DNA of 8,435 nt from Woeseia sp964560775 (GCA_964560775.1 CAZLNH010000092.1:1-8435); one strand, 5' to 3'. Positions 1 through 6,542 are shown, counted from the stretch's first letter. Notes: a model not told the origin generated them from the letters alone. Made by a program: numbers and translations.

Positions 1-2132
1 CACTGACTGATGCCGGCCGGAGGATCCGCGCCTGGATTATAGAAACACCGTTACCGGACCGCCTGAGCCAGGCCCTCGATGCAGCCTGGGACGAAATGAC
101 GGCGGGCCAGGACATAGCGGTAGCCGTCCGCTCGTCAGCCACCGCCGAGGACCTGCCGGACGCCTCCTTTGCCGGCCAGCAGGAAACCTTCTTGAACGTG
201 CGCGGCCGCGACCATTTGTTCGACGCCATTCACCAGGTGTTTGCATCCCTGTTCAATGACCGTGCTATTTCTTACCGCGTGCACCAGGGTTTCGACCACC
301 GGCTGGTCGCGCTGTCGGTCGGCGTTCAGCACATGGTGCGCAGCGACCTGGGTGCGGCGGGTGTCATGTTCACGCTGGATACGGAATCCGGGTTTCGCGA
401 TGCGGTTTTCATTACCTCGTCCTATGGCCTGGGCGAGACCGTCGTGCAAGGCGCCGTGAATCCCGACGAATTCTATGTATACAAGCCGGCACTGGCCGCT
501 GGGAAATTCCCGATACTCAGAAAAAACCTGGGCAGCAAGGCCATCAAGATGATCTACAGCGACAAACTGGAGCCCGGCAAGACCGTCGCAACGGTAGACG
601 TCGACGAGATGGACTCTCGCCGGTTCTCGCTGACCAACGATGAAATCCTCGAACTGGCCCGCTCGGCTGTAACTATCGAGCAACATTACGGCCGTCCGAT
701 GGATATCGAATGGGGAAAGGACGGCGAGGACGGAAAACTCTATATCCTGCAAGCCCGCCCCGAGACAGTACAGAGTCGCAGCGGTAACACGATTCAACGC
801 TACCAGTTGCAGGGCGCCTCGCGCATCCTGAGTACCGGCCGCAGCATTGGCCAGAAGATCGGCTCGGGCAAAGCGCGAATCATTCGTGATGCCGGCGAAA
901 TGAACCGCGTGCAACCGGGTGATGTCCTGGTATCCGACATGACGGATCCGGACTGGGAGCCGGTCATGAAACGTGCTGCGGCAATCGTCACCAATCGTGG
1001 CGGCCGTACCTGCCACGCGGCGATTATCGCCCGTGAATTGGGCATCCCCGCCGTGGTCGGCTGCGGCGACGCCACAACATCCATTGCGGATGGCACTCCG
1101 GTAACCGTCAGTTGCGCCGAAGGTGATGAAGGCTACGTCTACGAGGGCATACTCGATTTCGACGAAAGCGAAATTGTTCTCGATGATCTGCCGGAGATCC
1201 CCGTAAAGCTGATGATGAATGTCGGCAATCCCGACCGAGCCTTCAGTTTTGCCGCTATACCCAACCATGGCGTCGGCCTCGCGCGCCTGGAATTCATTAT
1301 CAATCGCATGATCGGCGTCCATCCCAATGCATTGCTTGATTACGATTCGCTCGATGCCGACGTCAGAGCAGCAGTTGACGAACAGATTGCCGGCTATGCC
1401 GATCCTGAAACATTTTTTGTCGACAAGCTTGCCGAGGGCATCAGTACGATTGCCGCCGCTTTTGCTCCGGAGCCCGTGAACGTCCGCACATCCGATTTCA
1501 AGTCGAATGAGTACGCGAACCTGATTGGCGGCGAAGGGTACGAACCCAAAGAAGAGAATCCGATGCTTGGTTTCCGCGGTGCCGGACGCTATGTCGCCGA
1601 GAGCTTTCGGCCGTGCTTCGATATGGAATGCCGTGCGCTATTGAAGGTCCGCAACGAAATGGGACTGACCAACGTGCAGATCATGATTCCGTTCGTGCGC
1701 ACCGTAAACCAGGCGAAGCAGGTGATCGATATCCTTGCCGGTGCCGGCCTCAAGCGGGGCGAAGACGGATTGCGCATTATCATGATGTCGGAACTGCCAA
1801 CCAATGCCCTGCTCGCGGATCAGTATCTCGAGTATTTCGATGGCATGTCCATCGGTTCCAATGACATGACGCAGTTGACGCTCGGCCTGGACCGCGATTC
1901 CGCCCTGGTTGCCGATGTATTCGACGAACGAGACGACGCCGTCAAGGCGATGCTGTCGATGACGATCAAGGCATGCCGTGCACAGGGTAAATACGTCGGA
2001 ATCTGCGGTCAGGGGCCGTCCGACCACCCCGACCTCGCGATGTGGTTGCTGAACGAAGGCATCGAGAGCATGTCGCTCAACCCGGACAGCGTCATCGAAA
2101 CGTGGATGATGCTTGCAGGCAAGTCTGTCTGA
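1..2132 (+). CDS. ppsA: Phosphoenolpyruvate synthase (pyruvate, water dikinase), 5'-truncated by window edge
   Basis: PpsA converts pyruvate + ATP + water to PEP + AMP + Pi, the gluconeogenic entry step in the cytosol. The frame (codons from base 3) is open from the window edge, so the true start lies upstream; 709 residues are visible. Domains in order: the end of the PPDK/ATP-grasp domain, with AVRSSATAEDLPDASFAGQQ at about residues 41-60; the phosphohistidine swivel domain at about 277-384, with GGRTCHAAIIARELGIP; and the C-terminal PEP-utilising TIM barrel, with SIGSNDMTQLTLGLDRD and GICGQGPSD. The catalytic His codon is at 1014-1016 and the barrel Cys codon at 2004-2006. Adding 83 missing residues puts them at 421 and 751, which are the E. 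coli catalytic positions as I recall them, so the alignment carries no net indel. Start, promoter and any ppsR neighbour are outside the window. The ATG at 96 is internal and should not be taken as the start. Identity is essentially certain. Confidence 0.97.
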   Translation, partial: LTDAGRRIRAWIIETPLPDRLSQALDAAWDEMTAGQDIAVAVRSSATAEDLPDASFAGQQETFLNVRGRDHLFDAIHQVFASLFNDRAISYRVHQGFDHRLVALSVGVQHMVRSDLGAAGVMFTLDTESGFRDAVFITSSYGLGETVVQGAVNPDEFYVYKPALAAGKFPILRKNLGSKAIKMIYSDKLEPGKTVATVDVDEMDSRRFSLTNDEILELARSAVTIEQHYGRPMDIEWGKDGEDGKLYILQARPETVQSRSGNTIQRYQLQGASRILSTGRSIGQKIGSGKARIIRDAGEMNRVQPGDVLVSDMTDPDWEPVMKRAAAIVTNRGGRTCHAAIIARELGIPAVVGCGDATTSIADGTPVTVSCAEGDEGYVYEGILDFDESEIVLDDLPEIPVKLMMNVGNPDRAFSFAAIPNHGVGLARLEFIINRMIGVHPNALLDYDSLDADVRAAVDEQIAGYADPETFFVDKLAEGISTIAAAFAPEPVNVRTSDFKSNEYANLIGGEGYEPKEENPMLGFRGAGRYVAESFRPCFDMECRALLKVRNEMGLTNVQIMIPFVRTVNQAKQVIDILAGAGLKRGEDGLRIIMMSELPTNALLADQYLEYFDGMSIGSNDMTQLTLGLDRDSALVADVFDERDDAVKAMLSMTIKACRAQGKYVGICGQGPSDHPDLAMWLLNEGIESMSLNPDSVIETWMMLAGKSV

Positions 2133-2237
2133 GTCGGCTTAGCCTCAATCGCGCTTGCGTTAGGCCCGCAGGGGGTGCCGGTGCTCCTCAGAGTCCGCTA
2201 ACTGAGTAAGCGCTATTGGCCTACGCGCAGATTTTGG

Positions 2238-2915
2238 CTAGAAGCGTTCGTACCGTGAGCCGCGCTGCCAGCGTATGCGGGGCAGGAAGATGCCGAGCAA
2301 CATGCCGGCGAACAGAACCGATGCGCCGGCGATGAACCAGTTGCGATTGCGCTTGCCGCTCAGTTCCTCGTTCTCCTGTTCCAGCGTACTGACGTTGATT
2401 TCCGCATTTGTCAGCTGCTGTTGCAGCTGGCGATTCTGTTCATCGATCGCCAGCACGTCTGCCGCGGTGCGGCGGATTTCCTCGAGTTCTTTCTGCAGCA
2501 CTTCTTTTTCACGCTCGAGCGTGTTCACACGTTGAGTCGCCTGCTGATGCTGTCCGCGGATTGCGGCAAGCTGTTGTGACATGCTGGAGCCTTCCGCGCT
2601 CGCCTCCGTGAGTTGGCTCGTCAGCGCTTCCAGCTGCTGCCGCGCGGCAGGTTCGGACATCAGGTAGCGGGTGATGACCCAGCCTTCTGTCCCGCCGGCA
2701 GTACGTACACGTGAGTAACCAGTCTCCGGATCCCGTTCGAGTACCTCGACCTGCGAGCCGCTTGTCAGCATCAGCTGTATCGCGTTGTTGGTGGTTGGCC
2801 CTGTTCGAACCATCACTTCGAACTGGTCGCTGATCCACGCTGGCGCCGCATTGGCCTGCGGCAGCGCAGCCAGGGCCAGAATCAGCAATCCGGCTGCCTG
2901 CAGTAGTCGTCTCAT
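2238..2915 (-). CDS. YgiM-like SH3b / coiled-coil / membrane-anchored protein (TIGR04211 type)
   Basis: This 225-residue protein matches the TIGR04211/YgiM architecture. It has an N-terminal signal peptide (MRRLLQ, hydrophobic run at about 6-20, likely cleavage after ANA at 21-23). A bacterial SH3 domain follows at about 27-86, including VRTGP, GSQVEVLE and EGWVITRYL. A Gln/Glu-rich coiled coil spans about 90-188. One transmembrane helix lies at about 193-212, ending in a short basic tail (RIRWQRGSRYERF). The predicted topology puts the SH3 domain and coiled coil in the periplasm, tethered to the inner membrane by the C-terminus. Function is not established; SH3b domains often bind cell-wall material. 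The start at 2915 is chosen because the signal peptide begins there; the frame stays open upstream to a TTG at 3131, but that stretch runs through a palindromic repeat. A weak GGA precedes the ATG. The gene is transcribed towards ppsA. Confidence 0.88.
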   Translation of the reverse strand: MRRLLQAAGLLILALAALPQANAAPAWISDQFEVMVRTGPTTNNAIQLMLTSGSQVEVLERDPETGYSRVRTAGGTEGWVITRYLMSEPAARQQLEALTSQLTEASAEGSSMSQQLAAIRGQHQQATQRVNTLEREKEVLQKELEEIRRTAADVLAIDEQNRQLQQQLTNAEINVSTLEQENEELSGKRNRNWFIAGASVLFAGMLLGIFLPRIRWQRGSRYERF

Positions 2916-2951
2916 CGTATAGGATCCGTTTGCCCAATCGCACAACGCGTA

Positions 2952-2979
2952 ACTATAAGACAATGTCGAACGAGTTGAA
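2952..2979 (-). promoter_or_regulatory. Candidate sigma-70 promoter of the YgiM-like gene
   Basis: On the minus strand a -10 box TATAGT (2952-2957, five of six consensus bases) lies 16 bp from a weak -35 TTCAAC (2974-2979, three of six). This predicts a transcript start near 2945 and a leader of about 30 nt before the ATG at 2915. It lies between the palindromic element and the gene, so the gene can be expressed independently of orn/DUF938. Motif match only. Confidence 0.35.
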
Positions 2980-3006
2980 ATGCACCATTGCAACGATGGC
3001 CACAGT

Positions 3007-3163
3007 CCGGTCATCTCACCGATTGGCGGGATTCTCGGGCAGCACAGTTCGCACAAGGGATTTTCCGATCGAGCGGAATACCTTAAGTGTATTGCCGAGT
3101 GAGGAAAATCCCTTGTGCGGACCAAGGGCAAGCGAGAATCCCGCCAATCGGTGAGATGTCCGG
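3007..3163. repeat. 157-bp long inverted-repeat element (MITE-like / palindromic intergenic repeat)
   Basis: The two halves are reverse complements in blocks. Bases 3007-3010 pair with 3160-3163. After one mismatch, 3012-3037 pairs perfectly with 3133-3158 (26 bp). An internal loop of 12 versus 13 unrelated bases follows, then 3050-3066 pairs perfectly with 3103-3119 (17 bp). The centre is looser, with a small AATAC/GTATT hairpin at 3077-3093. No target-site duplication is obvious. The element sits between the DUF938 stop codon (one base away) and the YgiM-like promoter. Reading frames pass through it in several directions, as expected of a palindrome without stops, but none has coding features. 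Either a non-autonomous transposon (MITE) or a structured RNA/terminator-like element would fit. It has no T-tract, so it is not a classic intrinsic terminator. Confidence 0.85.
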
Positions 3164-3164
3164 G

Positions 3165-3779
3165 CTAGGCCCAAAGTGTCGCAATTTTGCGCCACACGGC
3201 AATGAAGTTGTTTGCCGGCATCGCTATGAGGCTGCTGCGCTCCATGCCTGCACTTTGAGCCAGTTGATCCAGCCATTCGATATTGCGAATGGCCATGCCC
3301 TGGCCGCGACTTTGCAGCGTTGCATCGAACTCTGCGTTGCTGTCACTGGTGAAGTCGCCATTCAGCCGGAACGGGCCGTACAGGCAAAAGCGGCCGTCCT
3401 CGGGCAGCAGCCGCCCGACGAGCGCGATCATGGCCTGAACGGCCTCCAAATCCATGATATGCGCCGTATTTGCGGAAAACACCGCGTCGTATTCACCGTC
3501 GGGGTCCGGGTCGGTCCGCACATCGAGTGCCACGGGATCGCGCAGGTTGGGCAACTCCGCTGCCGCGCACCACGAGCGAATTCCGGCATGATTGTCCGCG
3601 ACGTCACTCGTCTGCCACGTCAGGTGTGTCAGTTGCCCGGCCAGGTACGCGGCATGCTGCCCGGTACCGGAACCGATCTCGAGGACGCTGCTACGGTCCG
3701 CAAACTCGTCGCGCAATACCTCGAGGATCGGCTCGCGGTTGCGCGATGTCGCCGGCGCATCGGGACATTCCGCTTTCAT
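3165..3779 (-). CDS. DUF938 / METTL26-like SAM-dependent methyltransferase
   Basis: This 204-residue class I methyltransferase carries DUF938 (PF06080) signatures. They are the N-terminal PATSRNREPILEVL (9-22), SAM-binding motif I VLEIGSGTGQHA (32-43), WQTSD at the end of strand 2 (55-59), SANTAHIMD (102-110), and YGPFRLNGDFTSDSNAEFD (134-152). The substrate of the family is unknown, so only the fold and probable SAM dependence can be claimed. The ATG at 3779 overlaps the orn stop in an ATGA, so it is probably translated by coupling from orn and shares its promoter. The C-terminus after the conserved MPANN segment runs on to KIATLWA, slightly past where I recall family members ending. The TAG stop lies one base from the 157-bp inverted repeat, so the tail may have been reshaped when that element arrived. 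Confidence 0.9.
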   Translation of the reverse strand: MKAECPDAPATSRNREPILEVLRDEFADRSSVLEIGSGTGQHAAYLAGQLTHLTWQTSDVADNHAGIRSWCAAAELPNLRDPVALDVRTDPDPDGEYDAVFSANTAHIMDLEAVQAMIALVGRLLPEDGRFCLYGPFRLNGDFTSDSNAEFDATLQSRGQGMAIRNIEWLDQLAQSAGMERSSLIAMPANNFIAVWRKIATLWA

Positions 3780-4354
3780 AAATGCAGCTGCGCTTCTTCG
3801 CCAAGCAATGTCTCGCGGTAGTACTGTAGCTCCGCGATGGAATCGCGGACGTCACTTAGCGCGCGGTGTGACGACTCTTTTGCGAAACCGCCTGCGACTC
3901 CAGGCGCCCACATCTGCGCGAGTATTTTCAATGCCGTTACATCGAGATTCCGATAGTGAAAGTAGGCTTCGAGCTCTGGCATCTGGCGTGCCAGAAAACG
4001 CCGGTCCTGGCAAATGCTGTTGCCGCACATCGGCGACGTATTGGGCGGCACGTGGGCAGCCAGGAACTCAAGTGTCGCCTGTTCCGCCTCGGCGATACTG
4101 ACATTGCTGGACAACACGCGCTTCGTCAGCCCGGATGAACCGTGATGGCGGGTATTCCAATCGTCCATCGCGTCCATGACGGCCGCCGGCTGCCGGATTG
4201 CTATTTCCGGTCCCGTGGCAATCTCATTCAGGTTGCTGTCCGTCACGATCGTTGCAATCTCGATAATCTGGTCGCTGTCCGTAGCGAGACCGGTCATTTC
4301 GAGGTCAATCCAGATCAGGTTTCCGGTGCCGGTTTCGGCTACGCCATCGCTCAT
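3776..4354 (-). CDS. orn: Oligoribonuclease (DEDDh 3'-5' exoribonuclease)
   Basis: Orn degrades 2-5-nt RNA, including pGpG from cyclic-di-GMP turnover, to mononucleotides in the cytosol and is usually essential in gammaproteobacteria. The DEDDh residues are all present (192-residue numbering): D17 and E19 in NLIWIDLEMTGL, D117 in CGNSICQDRRFL, and H163 and D168 in HRALSDVRDS. Each lies five residues beyond its E. coli counterpart. The LMDDWN-type segment (AMDDWN, 62-67) and the YFHYRNLDV segment (131-139) are also conserved. I prefer the ATG at 4354 (MSDGVAETG), which matches the N-terminal length of E. coli Orn. An in-frame ATG at 4378 would add eight residues but lies only about 8 nt from the predicted transcript start. 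It overlaps the downstream methyltransferase by 4 bp and diverges from rsgA, as in E. coli. Confidence 0.96.
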   Translation of the reverse strand: MSDGVAETGTGNLIWIDLEMTGLATDSDQIIEIATIVTDSNLNEIATGPEIAIRQPAAVMDAMDDWNTRHHGSSGLTKRVLSSNVSIAEAEQATLEFLAAHVPPNTSPMCGNSICQDRRFLARQMPELEAYFHYRNLDVTALKILAQMWAPGVAGGFAKESSHRALSDVRDSIAELQYYRETLLGEEAQLHL

Positions 4355-4392
4355 TCCCAACTCGCCGCTCCAGGTCATGCCAACAGTCAGCT

Positions 4393-4401
4393 AGTGTACC
4401 A
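4393..4401 (-). promoter_or_regulatory. Candidate extended -10 promoter of orn
   Basis: The minus strand reads TGG followed by TACACT (4393-4398), an extended -10 pattern (TGn plus four of six TATAAT bases). No good -35 is seen at the right spacing, which is normal for extended -10 promoters. The transcript start would be near 4386, giving a leader of about 32 nt to the ATG at 4354. Motif match only. Confidence 0.3.
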
Positions 4402-4444
4402 GCGGCAGACGGTGCAGCGGCAGATGGTGCAGCGACAGTCGGCG
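4400..4444. repeat. Three tandem copies of a 15-bp unit between orn and rsgA
   Basis: Units at 4400-4414 (CAGCGGCAGACGGTG), 4415-4429 (one base different from the first) and 4430-4444 (CAGCGACAGTCGGCG, three bases different) lie head to tail. The array fills much of the 109-bp gap between the divergent orn and rsgA starts, abutting the predicted orn -10 region. It could be a chance short duplication or repeated operator half-sites. The unit has no clear dyad symmetry. Confidence 0.75.
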
Positions 4445-4463
4445 CGCGGCATACTTCGCTCCC

Positions 4464-5372
4464 ATGACAAACCCCTCCAATGGCAAAGCAGTCGTCATCG
4501 CCGCATACGGGCGCCGCGTAACTCTGCTGCTCGACGATGGCCGCAATGTCAGTGCGCGGATACGCGGACGCAAGCTGCAGGCCGTCTGCGGGGATCTTGT
4601 GCACGCTACACCGATACCCGATGAACCGGACTGGCTGATTGAGGCCATCGAGCCGCGTGACAACGAGCTGACGCGCCCCAACATGCGCGGCAAGATCGAA
4701 ATCCTGGCGTCCAACCTGAGCTTGCTCGCGGCCGTAAGCGCCGACCCGCCACAGCCGGACTGGTACATCATCGATCGCTACCTGTGCGCGGCAGAACTGA
4801 TGCGGATCGATGCAATCGTCGTATTCAACAAGGCGGACGATGGCAATATGCCGGATGCCTACCGCGATGAACTGCAGAACTATCAGCGCGTCGGTTACCC
4901 GGTGATCACCTGCAGTGCGGTTAACGGCGCGGGACTCGATGATCTTGCCGAGGCGCTCAGTGCGAGCACTTCGATCATTACCGGGCAATCCGGCGTTGGC
5001 AAGTCAACACTGATCAACGCCCTGACCGGCGGTCAACAACGAACCGCCGACGTTTCAACCGGCAGCGGCGAAGGCCGGCACACAACTGTTACCGCTGTAA
5101 TGCTGCCGCTGCCCAACGGCGGATCCGTCATCGATTCCCCCGGTGTGCGCGACTACGCACCGGCGATCGACACACCGGCCGATGTCGAACACGGCTTTCG
5201 CGAAATCCGCGAGACCGGCTTGCAATGCCGCTTCAGCGATTGCCGCCACCGCCACGAACCCGGCTGTGCCGTCAAAGCGGCGGTCTTTGACAATAAAATC
5301 AGCGAACGGCGTTACGAAAGTTTCCGCCGCATGCTCGGCATGACAGAAAAACACGAGCAGAGCCGCTACTAG
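4464..5372 (+). CDS. rsgA: Ribosome small-subunit-dependent GTPase A (circularly permuted)
   Basis: RsgA (YjeQ) binds the 30S subunit late in maturation and hydrolyses GTP, checking the decoding site and releasing assembly factors such as RbfA. Its 302 residues show an N-terminal OB-fold (about 5-65), then the GTPase motifs in permuted order: G4 NKAD (122-125), G5 SA (151-152), G1 GQSGVGKST (174-182), G2 threonines in GRHTTV (about 205-209) and G3 DSPG (224-227). A C-terminal zinc knuckle follows, C255-x4-C260-x-H262-x5-C268, the ligand spacing of E. coli RsgA. It is somewhat shorter than the roughly 350-residue E. coli protein at the N-terminus, which is common in the family. It is divergent from orn and convergent with the HIT gene. 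No Shine-Dalgarno is visible upstream of the ATG at 4464, where the sequence reads ACTTCGCTCCC. Confidence 0.97.
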   Translation: MTNPSNGKAVVIAAYGRRVTLLLDDGRNVSARIRGRKLQAVCGDLVHATPIPDEPDWLIEAIEPRDNELTRPNMRGKIEILASNLSLLAAVSADPPQPDWYIIDRYLCAAELMRIDAIVVFNKADDGNMPDAYRDELQNYQRVGYPVITCSAVNGAGLDDLAEALSASTSIITGQSGVGKSTLINALTGGQQRTADVSTGSGEGRHTTVTAVMLPLPNGGSVIDSPGVRDYAPAIDTPADVEHGFREIRETGLQCRFSDCRHRHEPGCAVKAAVFDNKISERRYESFRRMLGMTEKHEQSRY

Positions 5373-5400
5373 CGTACGTCGATGCGGCAGCCTCGGAGTA

Positions 5401-5496
5401 GCACCGGTAGCCCCTCCGGGGAGGCCTTTGGGGGGAAATAAAGCGGACCGAAGGGAGCCATTCCCCCAAAGGCCTCCCCGGAGGGGTTACCGGTGC
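5401..5496. repeat. 96-bp REPIN-like double palindrome between convergent rsgA and HIT genes
   Basis: Bases 5401-5434 pair with 5463-5496: a 34-bp stem with one non-Watson-Crick position (5410/5487, a G-U pair in plus-strand RNA) around a 28-base spacer. Each arm carries its own small palindrome, CCTCCGGGGAGG, so each is REP-like and the pair forms an inverted REP doublet (REPIN/BIME layout). The left arm palindrome is preceded by GTAG (5407-5410), the tetranucleotide typical of REPs mobilised by RAYT transposases; the right arm has GTAA. There is no T-tract on either side, but a stem this stable between convergent genes may still limit read-through or protect 3' ends. Copies elsewhere in the genome would confirm it. 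Confidence 0.82.
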
Positions 5497-5533
5497 GGCG
5501 GGAGCTTTGGTGGTGAAGTAAGTACGATTGTTA

Positions 5534-5884
5534 CTAACCCGGCGGCCAGTCCATGCGCCGGCCGCCCAGCACATGGAGGTGCACGTGGAATACGCTCTGC
5601 CCGGCCCCCTCATTGCAGTTCATTACAACCCGGTAGCCGTCCTCTGCGATGCCGTCCTTCTGCGCAACCTCGGCCGCCGCCAGGAACAGAGACCCGATGG
5701 TGTCGACGTCATCTTCGGTCAGGTCGTTGATTGTAGCGACATGCTTGCGCGGGATAATCAGCACATGTGTCGGCGACTGGGGATTGATGTCCCGGAATGC
5801 AATAAGCCGATCATTCTCCAGGACAATATCGGCATCAATATCGCCGCTGACAATTTGGCAGAAAAGACAGTCTTTATCGGTCAT
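5534..5884 (-). CDS. HIT-family (HinT-like) purine nucleoside phosphoramidase
   Basis: This 116-residue histidine-triad protein has the length of HinT (about 119). The triad HVHLHV is at 100-105 (H100, H102, H104), preceded by GQSVFH, with the nucleophile expected to be the middle His. FRDINPQSPTHVLIIPRKH (30-48) and DGYRVVMNCNEGAG are the other family blocks. HinT hydrolyses AMP-linked phosphoramidates and some acyl-adenylates. CLFC at 6-9 resembles the zinc-binding CxxC of many bacterial HIT proteins. The start at 5884 is chosen over an in-frame upstream start at 5914 because GGAG (5892-5895) lies 7 nt before it and because MTDKDCLFCQ matches the family N-terminus. It follows recR after 45 bp and is probably last in the dnaX operon, ending before the REPIN-like hairpin. 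Confidence 0.93.
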   Translation of the reverse strand: MTDKDCLFCQIVSGDIDADIVLENDRLIAFRDINPQSPTHVLIIPRKHVATINDLTEDDVDTIGSLFLAAAEVAQKDGIAEDGYRVVMNCNEGAGQSVFHVHLHVLGGRRMDWPPG

Positions 5885-5891
5885 AAACCTG

Positions 5892-5895
5892 CTCC
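5892..5895 (-). promoter_or_regulatory. Ribosome binding site of the HIT gene
   Basis: GGAG on the minus strand, 7 nt before the ATG at 5884. It decides between this start and the in-frame candidate ten codons upstream. Confidence 0.7.
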
Positions 5896-5929
5896 AGTTA
5901 TAGCGAGGCCGCACCAGCCCTGTTCCGGG

Positions 5930-6529
5930 CTAGTCTATGACACGGCGGCCAAAAAATGCATGCGACAGCGTACCACCATCAACGTATTCGAGCTCGCCTC
6001 CCAGTGGTATGCCATGTGCAATCCGGCTTGCGGATACGCCATACCGCGCCGCCATCGTAGCCAGGTAGTGCGACGTCGCATCGCCCTCGACCGTGGGATT
6101 CGTGGCAACAATGAGTTCCTTGACTTCTTCGGCGGCGAGCAAGGATTCAAGTGCATCGAGGCCAAGTTCGCCGGGGCCGATGCCATCAAGCGGTGAGAGG
6201 TGTCCCATCAGGACGAAATACAGTCCGCGGTAACCGGTTGCATCCTCCACGGCCATGACGTCGGCAGGCGATTCAACAACGCACAGCAGCGCGCGATCAC
6301 GTCCACTCGCCGAACAAATGTTGCAAAGATCGTGCTCGGTGAACATGCGGCAACGGCTGCAGTGCCCGATGCTGGCCACTGCATCGCTCAGTGCCGCCGC
6401 GAGTTTGCTGGCGCCGTCACGGTCCCGTTCGAGCAGGTGAAAGGCGATGCGCTGCGCGGTTTTGCGCCCGACGCCAGGCATGCAGCACAGCGCCTCGATC
6501 AGACGCACCAGCAACGGTGAGTAAGCCAA
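5930..6529 (-). CDS. recR: Recombination mediator protein RecR (TTG start)
   Basis: RecR works with RecO (and RecF) to load RecA on SSB-coated gaps during repair. The 199 residues align end to end with E. coli RecR (201). There is an N-terminal helix-hairpin-helix (LPGVG-type MPGVGRKTAQRIAFHLL, 17-33), a four-Cys zinc finger (C57, C60, C69, C72 in HCSRC and LCNIC), a Toprim domain (VVESPAD with E86, MGHLSPLDGIGPGELG, ATNPTVEGD at 142-150), and the C-terminal RIAHGIPLGGELEYVDGGTL Walker-like segment. The start codon is TTG at 6529 (plus-strand CAA at 6527-6529). It is supported because AYSPLLVRLIEAL aligns with the native N-terminus and no other start is in reach. Its Shine-Dalgarno is poor. 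It begins 13 bp after the ybaB stop, so expression probably depends on read-through and coupling within the operon. Confidence 0.97.
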   Translation of the reverse strand: MAYSPLLVRLIEALCCMPGVGRKTAQRIAFHLLERDRDGASKLAAALSDAVASIGHCSRCRMFTEHDLCNICSASGRDRALLCVVESPADVMAVEDATGYRGLYFVLMGHLSPLDGIGPGELGLDALESLLAAEEVKELIVATNPTVEGDATSHYLATMAARYGVSASRIAHGIPLGGELEYVDGGTLSHAFFGRRVID

Positions 6530-6542
6530 GCCGCGTAACTCG

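Noticed and set aside
135..1322. 395-residue open frame on the minus strand
   Set aside because: It lies wholly antisense to ppsA, whose plus-strand translation has unmistakable family motifs; the minus-strand product shows no recognisable domain.
2142..2165. Possible ppsA terminator hairpin (GCCT...AGGC with a GCTT loop)
   Set aside because: The stem is short and bulged and no T-run follows, so it is not distinguishable from chance. The rest of the 2133-2237 gap shows nothing clearer.
2916..3131. 72-codon N-terminal extension of the YgiM-like gene to a TTG at 3131
   Set aside because: It would place a long non-conserved segment before a clear signal peptide and would run through the palindromic element and the promoter candidate.
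3007..3163. Integron attC site
   Set aside because: The length and imperfect palindrome invite the comparison, but no GTTRRRY/RYYYAAC core sites are present at the ends and no cassette or integrase is nearby.
3087..3821. 244-residue plus-strand open frame
   Set aside because: It is antisense to the DUF938 methyltransferase and begins in the inverted repeat; no domain is recognisable.
5401..5496. Classic bidirectional Rho-independent terminator
   Set aside because: The stem is far longer than usual and neither side carries a T-tract; it is better described as a REPIN-like repeat, though it may still affect read-through.
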